A stretch of 64,000 nt of DNA. Origin: Heloderma charlesbogerti. Lineage: Eukaryota; Chordata; Lepidosauria; Squamata; Helodermatidae. Below, in pieces: positions 10,526 through 20,530 of the stretch. The notes below the pieces were generated by a model. It ran no database searches and was not told where the DNA came from. It saw only the letters and a list, made by a program, of their open reading frames with translations. Position 1 is the first letter of the stretch, and every line of letters begins with the position of its first letter. The position numbers and the translations under genes were made by a program. The stretch lies in contig JANEZZ010001873.1 of NCBI GenBank assembly GCA_026122225.1, positions 682,001 through 746,000 on the forward strand, given 5' to 3'.

Positions 10526-12861
10526 CTTTACCCAGCTAATGGAAACTCAGAAGATCCATTATATCAATGAGCACTCCTATATGGGATTGTTTAAAGTACA
10601 TTATGGGAATGTTATGGGATAGTCTTCCGTAAGTGATCTTGAGTATTTCCTAAATGACACGACTCCTTTGCCTTTAAACATTTTGTGTAAAATGGCGAAT
10701 TTTGTTGTGTGCAACTTCTTCCATAATAGTACATCAGCAATAGGAAAACTGCTGCACCTGCCAATTCTCTCTTCTACTTCCCAGCTGTAAAAGGAGCATG
10801 GGCTGTGTCATTTGTCTAATCTGATAAACTTGGCACTCTCTACAGCAGTGTCAGGACACAGTCTTCTGGTGCAACATTGAAAGCTGATGTATTAATATGC
10901 TGTACTGTGTCTTTGTTACTTATTGAACACATAAGTATAGACAAGCACTTTTTTCCTGTGGCCCTCCTCCTTGGTTATCTTAATGGACACATGTATTAAA
11001 AAAAAAAAAATCTTAGTATAGTGCTATAAAAAATGCTTCCTGTGAGTGGAAGAATTGCTTGGAGATACCCTGCATTCTCACCAAGTACTGGCCTTATCAT
11101 TGCTTCTAGCTTCCTCAGGAGAAACATCAGCTGGATGCCTAGTTGGCAGATAACAAAATAAAAATGGAAAACGAGCGTGAATACAGCTGCTGCTGGGTTT
11201 CATGATGATAAGGCAGGAAAGACAGTAACAGCAGAATTAGAGCAGGATATCCTTAGAATGGCTTTCCATTAATACAGTTGGAATGCCTTTTTGGCTACCC
11301 TAAAAATAACGTTCACCCTCAGAACATCTTTGGTGAATTCTCCTGGATGGCCACAGCCCAATGAAGAGCAAGGCAAGTTTAGACTCACCAGAGGCAATCT
11401 GAGACGTCAGTACAACTAACTCCGTGTTAGATTGTGGCCTATATCAATAGCAACACGCTCGAGAGTGGCTTTTGCTGCAGATTTCTTCTAAATCTCTTTT
11501 GATTTTAAAACAAAATAATAATCGCACAGGGTGGAATCCAACAGCATGTGACTGGACCTCTGCTTGTGCAGTGAGACTTTCTCCACCTCTCCTAGCCCCT
11601 GCCATGGCCAGCTCCTTCCCAAAATCTGCTCCAGAGGGTACTCCCCACTCTTCCAGAACACACAGTGGAGTAGAGTGGCCATGTGTCCTCTTTTACAGTG
11701 AACAGTCCTCTATTTGAAGGGCTGCCAGAGGACTGTCCCCCATTTGAAGGGCTGTCCAGTCCAATTCCAGTTTAAAAATAAAGAGCCACAAGAGCAGTTG
11801 TCCATCAACAGCAGGCCAAGCAGGCAGGCACCCAGGTCACCAGGTCATAGCCTTCCACGTTATGATAAGATGGACTGTAGTTCAATTTAAATTATAATAA
11901 TGATTTTTAAATTTGCATCTATACATATAAATTAGCATATGCTAATTTTATGCAAATTGGTGCCCTCTTTTATCCACTGTTTTGGTGATGCATATTCTCT
12001 TTTTTTGGTGATTCATAAGTGGTCACCCTGCACTGGAGGCTGTAGGGAGGAGGGGAATTGGAAGCCACCCGGCCAGCAGCTGATTGGATTCCGCCCACAC
12101 ATTATTTTCTTTCCACTTAAAGCTCTTACCAGCAAATGTATGTGGGACAGAATGGGGTAGTTTTAAAGGGATAAATAAACATGTCAGTTTATGGGTGCAT
12201 TTGTTTGTTGAGCAGTTGAGTTCCAAAATCCATGTGTGGTTATATCCATGTAACTTCCTCTTGAACTCTGTGTAATCTTTGCTACTCCTTCACAAAATCT
12301 ACATGAATAGGCCATTTTGTCTGGGAGCTAAGTGGGCTGTGTTTACTTCCTGAAATATGGAATACAGTCATTGTATTATGTTGCCTTAGGGTTCTGTCTG
12401 TAGAAACACAGTTTAGCTTGAGAAATTTGCAATTATTCAGAGAACATGTTGAGGCCACTGCAGACATGTTTGCTTTCCTACCCAGAAAGCACAGGTGGGG
12501 CCCTCGTCCACTGATGGCACTGGTGGTGGGTCTGGGTGCCTGGGTCTAGCTGCCATTTGCACTTCCCACAATGCCCCGGAGCAATGCTATGTTGGGGGCA
12601 TTCTGGGAAATTTAAATGGCGGCTAGACCCAGCTACTTGGTAGCCTAGGCCAAGCATCAGCAGTGGGTCCTGCCAGGGTGCTCCAGCAGCTGCCTAAAGA
12701 TGCCATGTGCTGGCATTGGCCCTACTTGCATGGTACATGTGGTGTTCACACAGCTCCCTGCCCCCTGATACTGACATGCCTGCTGGCCATAACCCCTTGT
12801 GGCCATGCAGTGCCTTCAGATTTAGTGGGTGGGGCCCTACATGCAGATGTATGCATGTGGG

Positions 12862-13143
12862 GAGGGATGTTGAACCTCTTTCAGCCCAAGGGCCAAATTC
12901 AGTTTTGGAGAAGCTCTTGCGGGTCAGACTCCAGTGGTGGCACAGAGGAGGGAGGCCACAAATACCAGCCTATTTTAGCTTAAAGGTCCTACTGCTAAGC
13001 CTTAGGAGAGGCATTTTAGAATGGGGGAAAACATGCACAAAAGCCAGGAAACCACCAAATGATTGGTGGTCAAGTGAAATGGGTGGGGCCAGGGGGCCAT
13101 ATTGGGACCTCAAGAGGGCTGGACCTGAGGGTCTGCACCCCTG
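12862..13143 (+). mobile_element. Longer hAT-like element copy
   Basis: It reads gagggatgttgaacctcttt, agcccaagggccaaattcag, then ccaaatgattggtggtcaag and ends gggtctgcacccctg. It shares order and content with 10219-10525. Confidence 0.8.
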
Positions 13144-13482
13144 TGCTATCAGAATGGAACAATGCCAGTGCAGATGGGTGTTTGCAGAGAGGGAAAGACA
13201 GTGAGTTGAGGGAGGGGGTTGTCTGGATTTGTGTTTTTATGAAAAAAAAATGAGAATAAAACACAATTGACCAATAACTATCTTTTAAAAGTGGATCAAC
13301 ATCACTCTCAATAAACCTGTTATCTATAATAGAGGTAAACATTGGCAGAGGCCCACAGATTTCGGCTGGTTTGGATAGTCAGTCAAAAGTTGTGTTTGTC
13401 ACTGACACCACTCCTCTCTCGAGGCTGAAGGGGTAAGATATGGTCTAAGATGCCATATTGAACATCAGGATGCCTCCAAGGC

Positions 13483-13605
13483 CTTTGGAAGCCCTGCAGA
13501 TTGTAGCAATAAAAATCTACAGAACCCACCTGCAGGGCTTTGGAAGCCCTGCAGATTGTAGCAATAAAAATCTACAGAACCCATCTTCTGATGGGTTCTG
13601 TAGAT
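13483..13605 (+). repeat. 55-bp tandem duplication followed by a hairpin
   Basis: The unit starting ctttggaagccctgcagatt at 13483 repeats at 13538. The second copy runs into a hairpin with arms tctacagaacccat and atgggttctgtaga (about 13571-13603). Confidence 0.8.
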
Positions 13606-14759
13606 AAATTCACCAAAACACAATCCTCAGTCTACTCCCAAATTCAGTAAGGGGCAGAATTGTAGCATCTCATGTACAGACAGTGGCGGGGGGAGGAGGC
13701 AGGTACAGGCAGCAGGTACAGGCAGGCACATGTGGTAATTCTTCATTGTGAATGAAGCAGTGTAAATAAACCCTAAATTCTATTTAAACATTTTTAAAAA
13801 CGCATGCAGACAAAATTTTTACAAAATATTCAGGATGTTCCATTGGAGCAAAGATGAACAAAAAATATTCTTCCGTACCAAGGGTAGACTTTTCTAGAAT
13901 GTAGCTTATTTTTACTGTTTGAATCACTCACTGTTCTGCAAGGGTGATGACAACACTGCATTCCCGTAAGCCTTGCCAGATGCAAATCCTGTCCTGTAAA
14001 TTGTGCAACATCACTTATCTTACAGTATTAATCATGTCTATTTAACTCAGCCTCCATAGAATGCCTGTCTGGAATGAGTTTGTGTATTTAAAGCTTGCCT
14101 TGTATACAATTGACTGCTACTTGTATGCATGAATGAATAAACATAATGTGCTGAAGTTCCATGGTTTCAAGGAATAGGTACAGTAAATACAGAATCATTG
14201 CATTACTGCTTGTGGTATAGGTTGCTGTTTTCTGTTGTGAGGAAGAGGCTTCTGAAGAGCCCTTCTGCCACTGTTTGCTTTATAGTTTGCTTTTTCCAAA
14301 CAGAAGCCTCTAGCTGAGCTTGTGCACTGCTTTTTGTTTTCCTCCCCATACAAGCTCATTTTTTCAGATCCTATATTCAGTAGTTTCTCTACAGCTGACC
14401 CAGGCCATATGCTCAAAGACGATAACTCAAATAGATAAATCCCAAAGCATTTTCTGTAATGCATTGTTTATGGCAATTTACCTTCAATCTGCTGCTCCTT
14501 TCCTGTGGTGCTGTCGTTTTTCCCCCTCCCTTGACTTGAGTGTTATGTTGGGGTAACTGGGCTGTTCTTCATTACATACATGCAGGAATTGCTTGACTTC
14601 CTTTCCTTTGCCTTTCCCCACCATCCAGATGTGGAAAACTTGTCAATTGCGTCTTCGTAGTCCAAGTGGAAGCATAACTCTTTGAAACATATACTCCCAC
14701 CTGCCTTCTCTGGTTTGGGTTCCTTTGTTCTCTTTCACTGTCCAGTTTTACTGTGGTTT

Positions 14760-15290
14760 AGCATTACATCTACACTCATGCTATCTATGACTGCATTTAG
14801 ACATCACATCGTATTCAGACATTAGTTTGTAAAGCCAAATTATAATTTGTTCTAGGACTGAATCTATATCAGCACACAAACCAGAATATCAAACCATGTT
14901 TCAGAAGCTGGCTTGCAAACCACAGGTTGTGCTAATTGTAGTTTGCAGTTACGTCTGAGTTCACAAATCATTGACAAACCACAACTCGAATCATCATTCT
15001 GCCTTGAGAGGCTGTTGTGCCATGGACACGAGTGAATTTATGAAATTATGACACTGAGTGCTGAGCAGATGGGAAATGAAAGCAGAGAACCAGGTCTAGA
15101 CCATAGTTCGACTGTTCTCTGTTTGGAAACACAAATCATGGTGTGGTTCTTCATTGTGGTTAGCACAATCCATGTTTTGGCATGAGGCTTATGGTTAACA
15201 CCAAACAGGTTTCCATCTTAAACAGGATGTAATGGTTAGTATTAACCCTGAATGGTGTTGGCACAGTTGTAATGCTAAACCCTGGTTGAA
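14760..15290. repeat. Dispersed repeat region with tggttt/aaacca motifs
   Basis: Many short inverted motifs (caaaccatgtttcag, ctggcttgcaaaccacagg, aatcatggtgtggtt, ggttagcacaatcc) suggest one or more old DNA-element copies. The boundaries are uncertain. Confidence 0.35.
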
Positions 15291-15564
15291 GCCAATAAAA
15301 GGAGGGGAGAATTTATGCTTGAGAGGAGGGGGATGATATTCATGTTCCTAAGACTGGCCTCCCGTTTGCAAATGGCACTTTGCAGCGAGCCTACATTATG
15401 CCTACACAAGCCATCAAAGAAGTGATATCAATACCATCTTTTCTCTTGTGCTACTTTACACTCTTTTTAGGGGTTTGTGGTAAAGTAGCAACCTGGAAAT
15501 GCTGTAAGCTCCTATCTAGGGATGCCCTACCGACTGTACTGCTGAATACAGTAGCAGACCCATA

Positions 15565-16464
15565 TCAATGCTGATCAAATTTGCAGATGACACAAAATTG
15601 CACGGGATAGCTAATACTTTGGAAGACTGAAACAAAATTCAAAGTGATCTGGATAGACTGGAGCGCTGGGTAGAAAATAACAGAATGATATTTAATAGGG
15701 ATAAATGCCAAGTTCTGCACCTAGGAAAAAGAAACCAAATGCACAGTTACAAGATGGGGGATACGTGGCTCAACAACACGACAAGCGAGAAGGATCTTGG
15801 AATTGTTGTCGATCACAAGCTGAATATGAGCCAACAATGTGATGTGGCTGCAAAAAAGGCAAATGCTCTTTTGGGCTGCATTAATAGAAGCATAGCTTCC
15901 AAATCCTGGGAAGTACTAGTTCCCCTCTACTCAGCACTGGTTAGGCCTCATCTGGAGTACTGTGTCCAGTTCTGGGCACCACACTTTAAGAAGGATGCAG
16001 ACAAACTGGAGAGGGTTCAGAAGAGGGCAACAAAGATGATCAGGGGACTGGAAACAAAGCCCTATGAAGGGAGACTGAAAGAACTGGGCATGTTTAGCCT
16101 TGAGAATAGAAGACTGAGGGGAGATATGCTAGCGTTCTTCAAGGACTTGAAAGGTTGTCACAGAGAGGAAGGCCAGGATCTCTTCTTGATCATCCCAGAG
16201 TGCAGGACACGGAAGAATGGGCTCAAGTTACAGGAAGCCAGATTCCTGCTGAACATCAGGAAAAACTTCCTGACTGTTAGAGCAATATGACAATGGAACC
16301 AATTCCCTAGGGAGGTGGTGGGCTGTCCCACACTGGAGGCATTCAAGATGAGGCTGGACAGCCATCTGTTGGGGATGCTCTGACTTGGATTCCTGCATTG
16401 AGCAGGGGGTTGGACTTGATGGCCTTGTAGGCCTCTTCCAACCCTACTATTCTATGAGTCTATG
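15565..16464 (+). mobile_element. CR1 LINE, 5'-truncated, reverse transcriptase C-terminal part
   Basis: The translated sequence contains LIKFADDTKLHG at 15571, the FADD catalytic box of a CR1 reverse transcriptase. A stop follows, then a 201-codon open stretch (15685-16290) with LGIVVDHKLNMSQQCD, PLYSALVRPHLEYCVQFWAP and RVQKRATKMIRGLE, all typical of CR1 in birds and reptiles. The 3' UTR includes ggttggacttgatggcc and ends in the CR1 octamer-type repeat attctatgagtctatg (16449-16464). Upstream reverse transcriptase motifs and the endonuclease are missing, so the copy is dead on arrival. It sits in the intron before the PP2 exon. Confidence 0.9.
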
Positions 16465-16741
16465 TAACAAAGTTAATCTGGCCTTAACTGTGTGTTTTAG
16501 GGTGGGGTAGGAGATTGTGTTTGCAGGACTTTTAACAGTGCCTGTTTGAACAACCAATTCTTTTCTTGATAGAGCAAGACTGTATTTTGTAATATCTAAA
16601 TCAGGTTGCTAACTGAAAGTTAGCTGCTCCATTTCTACCACTTTGACTATATGACATTTCACTTGCAGGGCAATATGCAAGCCTAGATTTTAGAGCTGGC
16701 AGCTGCACTGTATGATAAATGTGCGTGCACACTCTCTCTCA

Positions 16742-16768
16742 GTATATACACGCACACACACACACACC
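16742..16768 (+). repeat. (CA)n microsatellite
   Basis: An alternating ca run after tatatacacg. Confidence 0.85.
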
Positions 16769-17325
16769 CATTATAAATATTTATATCCAATATATACTGG
16801 AAAAGGTGTGTACACATAATGATAAAAGAAATACAGCAGCATCTGGAACATTGAGACAGCTCTGGGTTTTTCCAACTGTGACAGAGAGCATGTAAAGAAA
16901 ATGGATGAACCTTCCAATAAAACCACACAAGGATAAAGCTGCTCTTTGCTTGGACTGAGGCTGGAGATGTAGCATTGCCACAACAGAGTGGCTGTTGCTC
17001 CTTGACTGTGTGTGCGTGTGCACATGCATATAGTATTTCATAAAAGGGCTAGTGTGCACTGTGTGCCATCTTTGCAATGAAGAGAATAATCCTCAAATCT
17101 GATTCCTCCTCCTGCAGTCAGCGTTCCATGACTCTTGGTAGTTTTGTCCAGGCTCTCAATCACCCACGGAGGCAGCTGGGTCTATCCGGGATACCCAGTG
17201 CATCCACACGTGGAGCACCCAAATTAGAAATAGGGGTACTGATTATACCACTCATAATATGTATTGATTACAACTTCATTTTCAGATTACTTGTGGAGCT
17301 AGGCAATATGTAACCACCTCCTGCC

Positions 17326-17380
17326 TGTGTGTGTGTGTGTGTGTGTGTGTTTGTGTGTATGTGTACGTGTGTATGTGTGT
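17326..17380 (+). repeat. (TG)n microsatellite, interrupted
   Basis: About 55 bp of tg dinucleotides with interruptions tttg, ta and tacg. Confidence 0.9.
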
Positions 17381-18265
17381 AGGATTAAAGAGGGCTAAGG
17401 TTAAAATGCTGTCACATTCTTATTTACAGAGGTACCTTTATAAATAATATAAATTTGATATCCAAGTGCTCCATCTTAGAAGGAAAAGAGGGAATCTACT
17501 TTAATCCTTGCTTAGAGAAATAAGCTTTAATAAATCACCGCAAGTCACCCAAATAGAAGCAGAGACATCAAATTAGAACATGGCTGAGAATTTTCTTTAG
17601 GACAAAACATCAACTTGGTAGCATACAGAGCCATTACTAAACCATCATGAAGACTGTATAAGGCAAACCTTGTAATCTTGACCTATTGCATGTGCGTTTT
17701 TTATATATACTGGCAGTCTTTCAATTCTTCATTTTAATACTAATTTTATATATTTTGGTTTTATTGTATATTTTGGTTGGATTGTATAGTATTTTTTGTT
17801 TTGCACGCTATTGGGGAGCTTTTTTTTTTACTATAGAAAACAGCTATAAATACTCATATAAATATGGAAAATGGTATAGCATCATCTATACCGAGATGGG
17901 CAACCAACAGCCCATGGGCCGCATGTGGCCTTCTGCCTCTCTCCGTATGGTTGTTGAGCCCTGGGGAGCCCAACCCACTGTTCCCTGCAGCCCAGCTGAT
18001 CAGTGGGATGTGGGGAAAAGACCACTGTTCCAGCGCTGCTATTGGGGGTCTGGGGTCAGCTGAGGTGGGGGAAGAGGTTTTATCCTCTGAGAGCCTGTTG
18101 GGATCACTATATCCCCACCACTAATAGCGATCTCAGAAGGGATCACTGGAGGATGGGAGAGTCTCTAAGCTCCCCACTTCCTAGCAATCCCATCTCAGAA
18201 GGCAGGGAGGGGAGGTTTCAACTTTCCGAGAAAGTTCCATCTTCTGGGGAACACTGGGGATTAAA

Positions 18266-18512
18266 ATGCATGTTACTTTAAAGATATAGCTAGCAATATA
18301 GCTTGCCAAGGGACCACATTTTGGTAATGGAAGTTGAAGCTGCAGGAGGCCTGATCCAGATCAGAACTACACTGGGGGGTAAAGGATTAAAGCCCTCCTT
18401 CCTCACTCCCCACCATATTAGGGTCCCAATCCAGGTCAGATCCCCAGCACTTACCTTTCAGCAAAGAAGATAACAAGAGTAGCTGCTAGCTACGTCTTTA
18501 AAGTAATGTGTA
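18266..18512. mobile_element. Inverted-repeat DNA element, second copy of family TTACTTTAA
   Basis: The left end reads tgttactttaaagatatagc followed by tagca; the right end reads gctagctacgtctttaaagt followed by aatgtg. These are complementary to each other and similar to the ends at 723-948. The interior contains ggtcccaatccaggtcagat, a motif also seen near 57210. Confidence 0.65.
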
Positions 18513-19489
18513 GGTTGACCCTTAGGGAGCTTGGGGGGGCGGGGGCAAATGGTTGGCAGATAAGAGATCTCTGTGCCACTTTTTTCAGCCCTGAAGAATT
18601 TGGTACAGATCAGTGGGAAATTATTCTGTAGTTGGGGTCTGAAGTTGTGCAACCTTGTTTTGATTCATATGCTTAGCTACCATAGGTGACACAGAATTGC
18701 ATCCCTATGATGAGTGGTTGAGCTGCAGGAGGAGTGACAGGAATGTTCCATGTCTCCTTCGCTGTGTTTCCATGCTGGGTATGGAGAAGAGGAAGCCCCC
18801 TTCTGTGTGTACAGCATAGAAATGAAGTGGGCTAGTGGCGGAGGCATGGAGTGCTCTGGCCTTCCTTACTAGCAGGCGAGTAAAAATATTTGCAGACTAG
18901 TAATGTTTGTGGTCTTCCAATGCAATCTTTTGCATTTTTCCTCAAAAGAGAGACCAACTATGTTCATCTGGGATGTGTGTAAATGATTGCAGGGTGGGGT
19001 GGGGGGTTGCAAGGCTGATGTTGTGTGTGTTGGCGGTGGTGCTTTCTGTTATGTGTCTCATTATTTTGTGACAGGGTTTTATTCACTTTTTGGCATTAAA
19101 AATAATTCATGAGGTTAGATTTCTTCCCACTAATGAAAGAACTTTATCATTATGATAAAGATATCCTGGAATGTTGGACTAGGAGATGATTACCTTTCAT
19201 ATTTGGCATATAGGTGTGCAGGAATTAACTGTTTCATTATTGTGCATTAACTATTTAAATACTTCCTACTTTTTGTTATATTATGTGTATTGCCACCTTC
19301 TGTTTTTTGCTTAAAAGATCCTGTTGATACATAGATAGAAGTATATGCTACAGATGTAATGCTCCTGTTTTTTACCCATGATGAACAGCCTGGCAGTGGG
19401 ATGCAGGTTTATGCACACCTTCTCCCATCTGCCCATCCATTCTCATTTGCAAATCCTTCCTGCCTCCCCCCGCCCCCCCCAACACCTTT

Positions 19490-19780
19490 CTTGTGGCCTT
19501 AACCATGGCCAGGGGTTACATCTATACTTAACCATGGTGGTTACCACTAACCAGAATCAGGGTTTGGAAACCAGCTTCAAATCCTGATTACAATGGGAAC
19601 CTTGGTAGGTTGGTGCAGACATAACCCTTAACTATGGGTAATGCCATTGGAAGAAGTGTGGGGAAAAGTTACATTTGAGAGGGGATAGGTTGATGGGATA
19701 GTTACCTGAACCCGTGCCCCGCTCTTAATCTGTTAACCATGGTAGTAGCGCCACAATATTTTTTCCTGCACAGTATCAAA
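19490..19780. repeat. Dispersed repeat with AACCATGG motifs ahead of the PP2 exon
   Basis: Repeated aaccatgg/ccatggtt words (19501, 19530, 19736) surround ggtttggaaaccagc. It resembles the other aaacca-rich repeats. It ends about 90 bp before the palladin acceptor region. Confidence 0.35.
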
Positions 19781-19870
19781 CTGGCATTTCTCTTGAGGTT
19801 TTTCTCCCCCAACTGAAAACAAGATTAAATTTCCTCTAATTGATGTTCTCCTTTTTGTTTTTAAATACAG

Positions 19871-20530
19871 GGACCCTCTAAGAATTCAGCAATTGCAGAA
19901 CCAAATCCGACTGGAAAAAGAAGCTGGCCAGTGGTGTCATCAGCCATTGTCTCCAACGTTCCCCCCTCCGCCTTCAGTCCAAGAACTTGAGTCCAGCCAC
20001 GCTGCCACTTCCCCTGTGCAAATGAGCGTTCTCAACTCCCATTCTCCTCCCACCATGCAGTCATCCAGCTCCTTCAACTATGCCCGTCCTAAACAGTTCA
20101 TTGCTGCACAGAACATCAGCCCTGCTTCAAGCTACATGACTCCTTCATCCGGATCTTCCACAGCAAGCCTTCCATCCCCTATGTCTCCTACTGCTTCTCA
20201 GAAACAATTTGGCAGAACATCTGTTCCCCCTTTCTCTCAGCCATTTTCTCCTGAGGGGGAGTACCCATGGTCTCCTTCCCCACCCCCACCCCCTCCACCT
20301 GTGTTTAGTCCAACATCTACTTTTTCAGTGGCTGATTCCTTTCCACTGCCTCCTCCTCCACCACCTCCTCTCCCAACCTCTGTCCCCTCACCTTCCCGCA
20401 GCCTTTCTCCAACATCTAGATTTTCAAGCTCTAGTCAGTCCCCCGCAGCCTTCCTCAGCTCCATGCTACCATCCCAGCCACCTCCGGTCTCTGTTAATGC
20501 ACTAGGACTTCCAAAAGGTGTCACACCTCC
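19871..20530 (+). CDS. PALLD: PALLD exon 1 of window: second proline-rich region
   Basis: This 660-bp exon encodes about 220 residues rich in Pro and Ser. It opens with a charged helix-like stretch (DPLRIQQLQNQIRLEKEA) and then an FPPPP motif at 19959-19973, the classic EVH1 ligand used by VASP/Mena. Two proline runs follow: one ending before VFSP near 20300, and FPLPPPPPPP from 20340. Such runs are known profilin, VASP and SH3 (ArgBP2, Eps8) docking sites in palladin. The acceptor is a T-rich tract ending in aaatacag; the donor is gtaagt at 20531. The exon enters with two codon bases supplied upstream and leaves two bases (cc) that the next exon completes. An ATG in good context lies inside it at 20055 and may start a shorter isoform. 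The open frame extends through the whole exon with no stop. Confidence 0.95.

Larger units (their letters stand above)
1..19870 (+). other. PALLD: Upstream PALLD intron (partial)
   Basis: No palladin exon was recognised in this stretch. It holds the AKAP4-like pseudogene, a CR1 LINE, several MITEs and simple repeats listed separately. Between them (for example 1-700, 1620-2600, 3560-4260, 7650-8490, 9650-10200, 10530-12850, 13610-14750, 16470-17320 and 18520-19490) I see unassigned, mostly AT-rich non-coding sequence. The intron ends in a T-rich tract and aaatacag. Confidence 0.75.

Noticed and set aside
12707..13204. 165-codon + strand open frame
   Set aside because: It runs through a hAT-like non-coding element (12862-13143) and has no recognisable domain.
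1..19870. Additional palladin exons upstream of the PP2 exon
   Set aside because: No open segment here resembles palladin Ig1, Ig2 or PP1 and carries matching splice sites.
20209..20505. 98-codon open frame on the + strand within the PP2 exon
   Set aside because: It is an out-of-frame shadow of the proline-rich palladin exon; its composition follows the CCN/TCN codon bias of the real frame.
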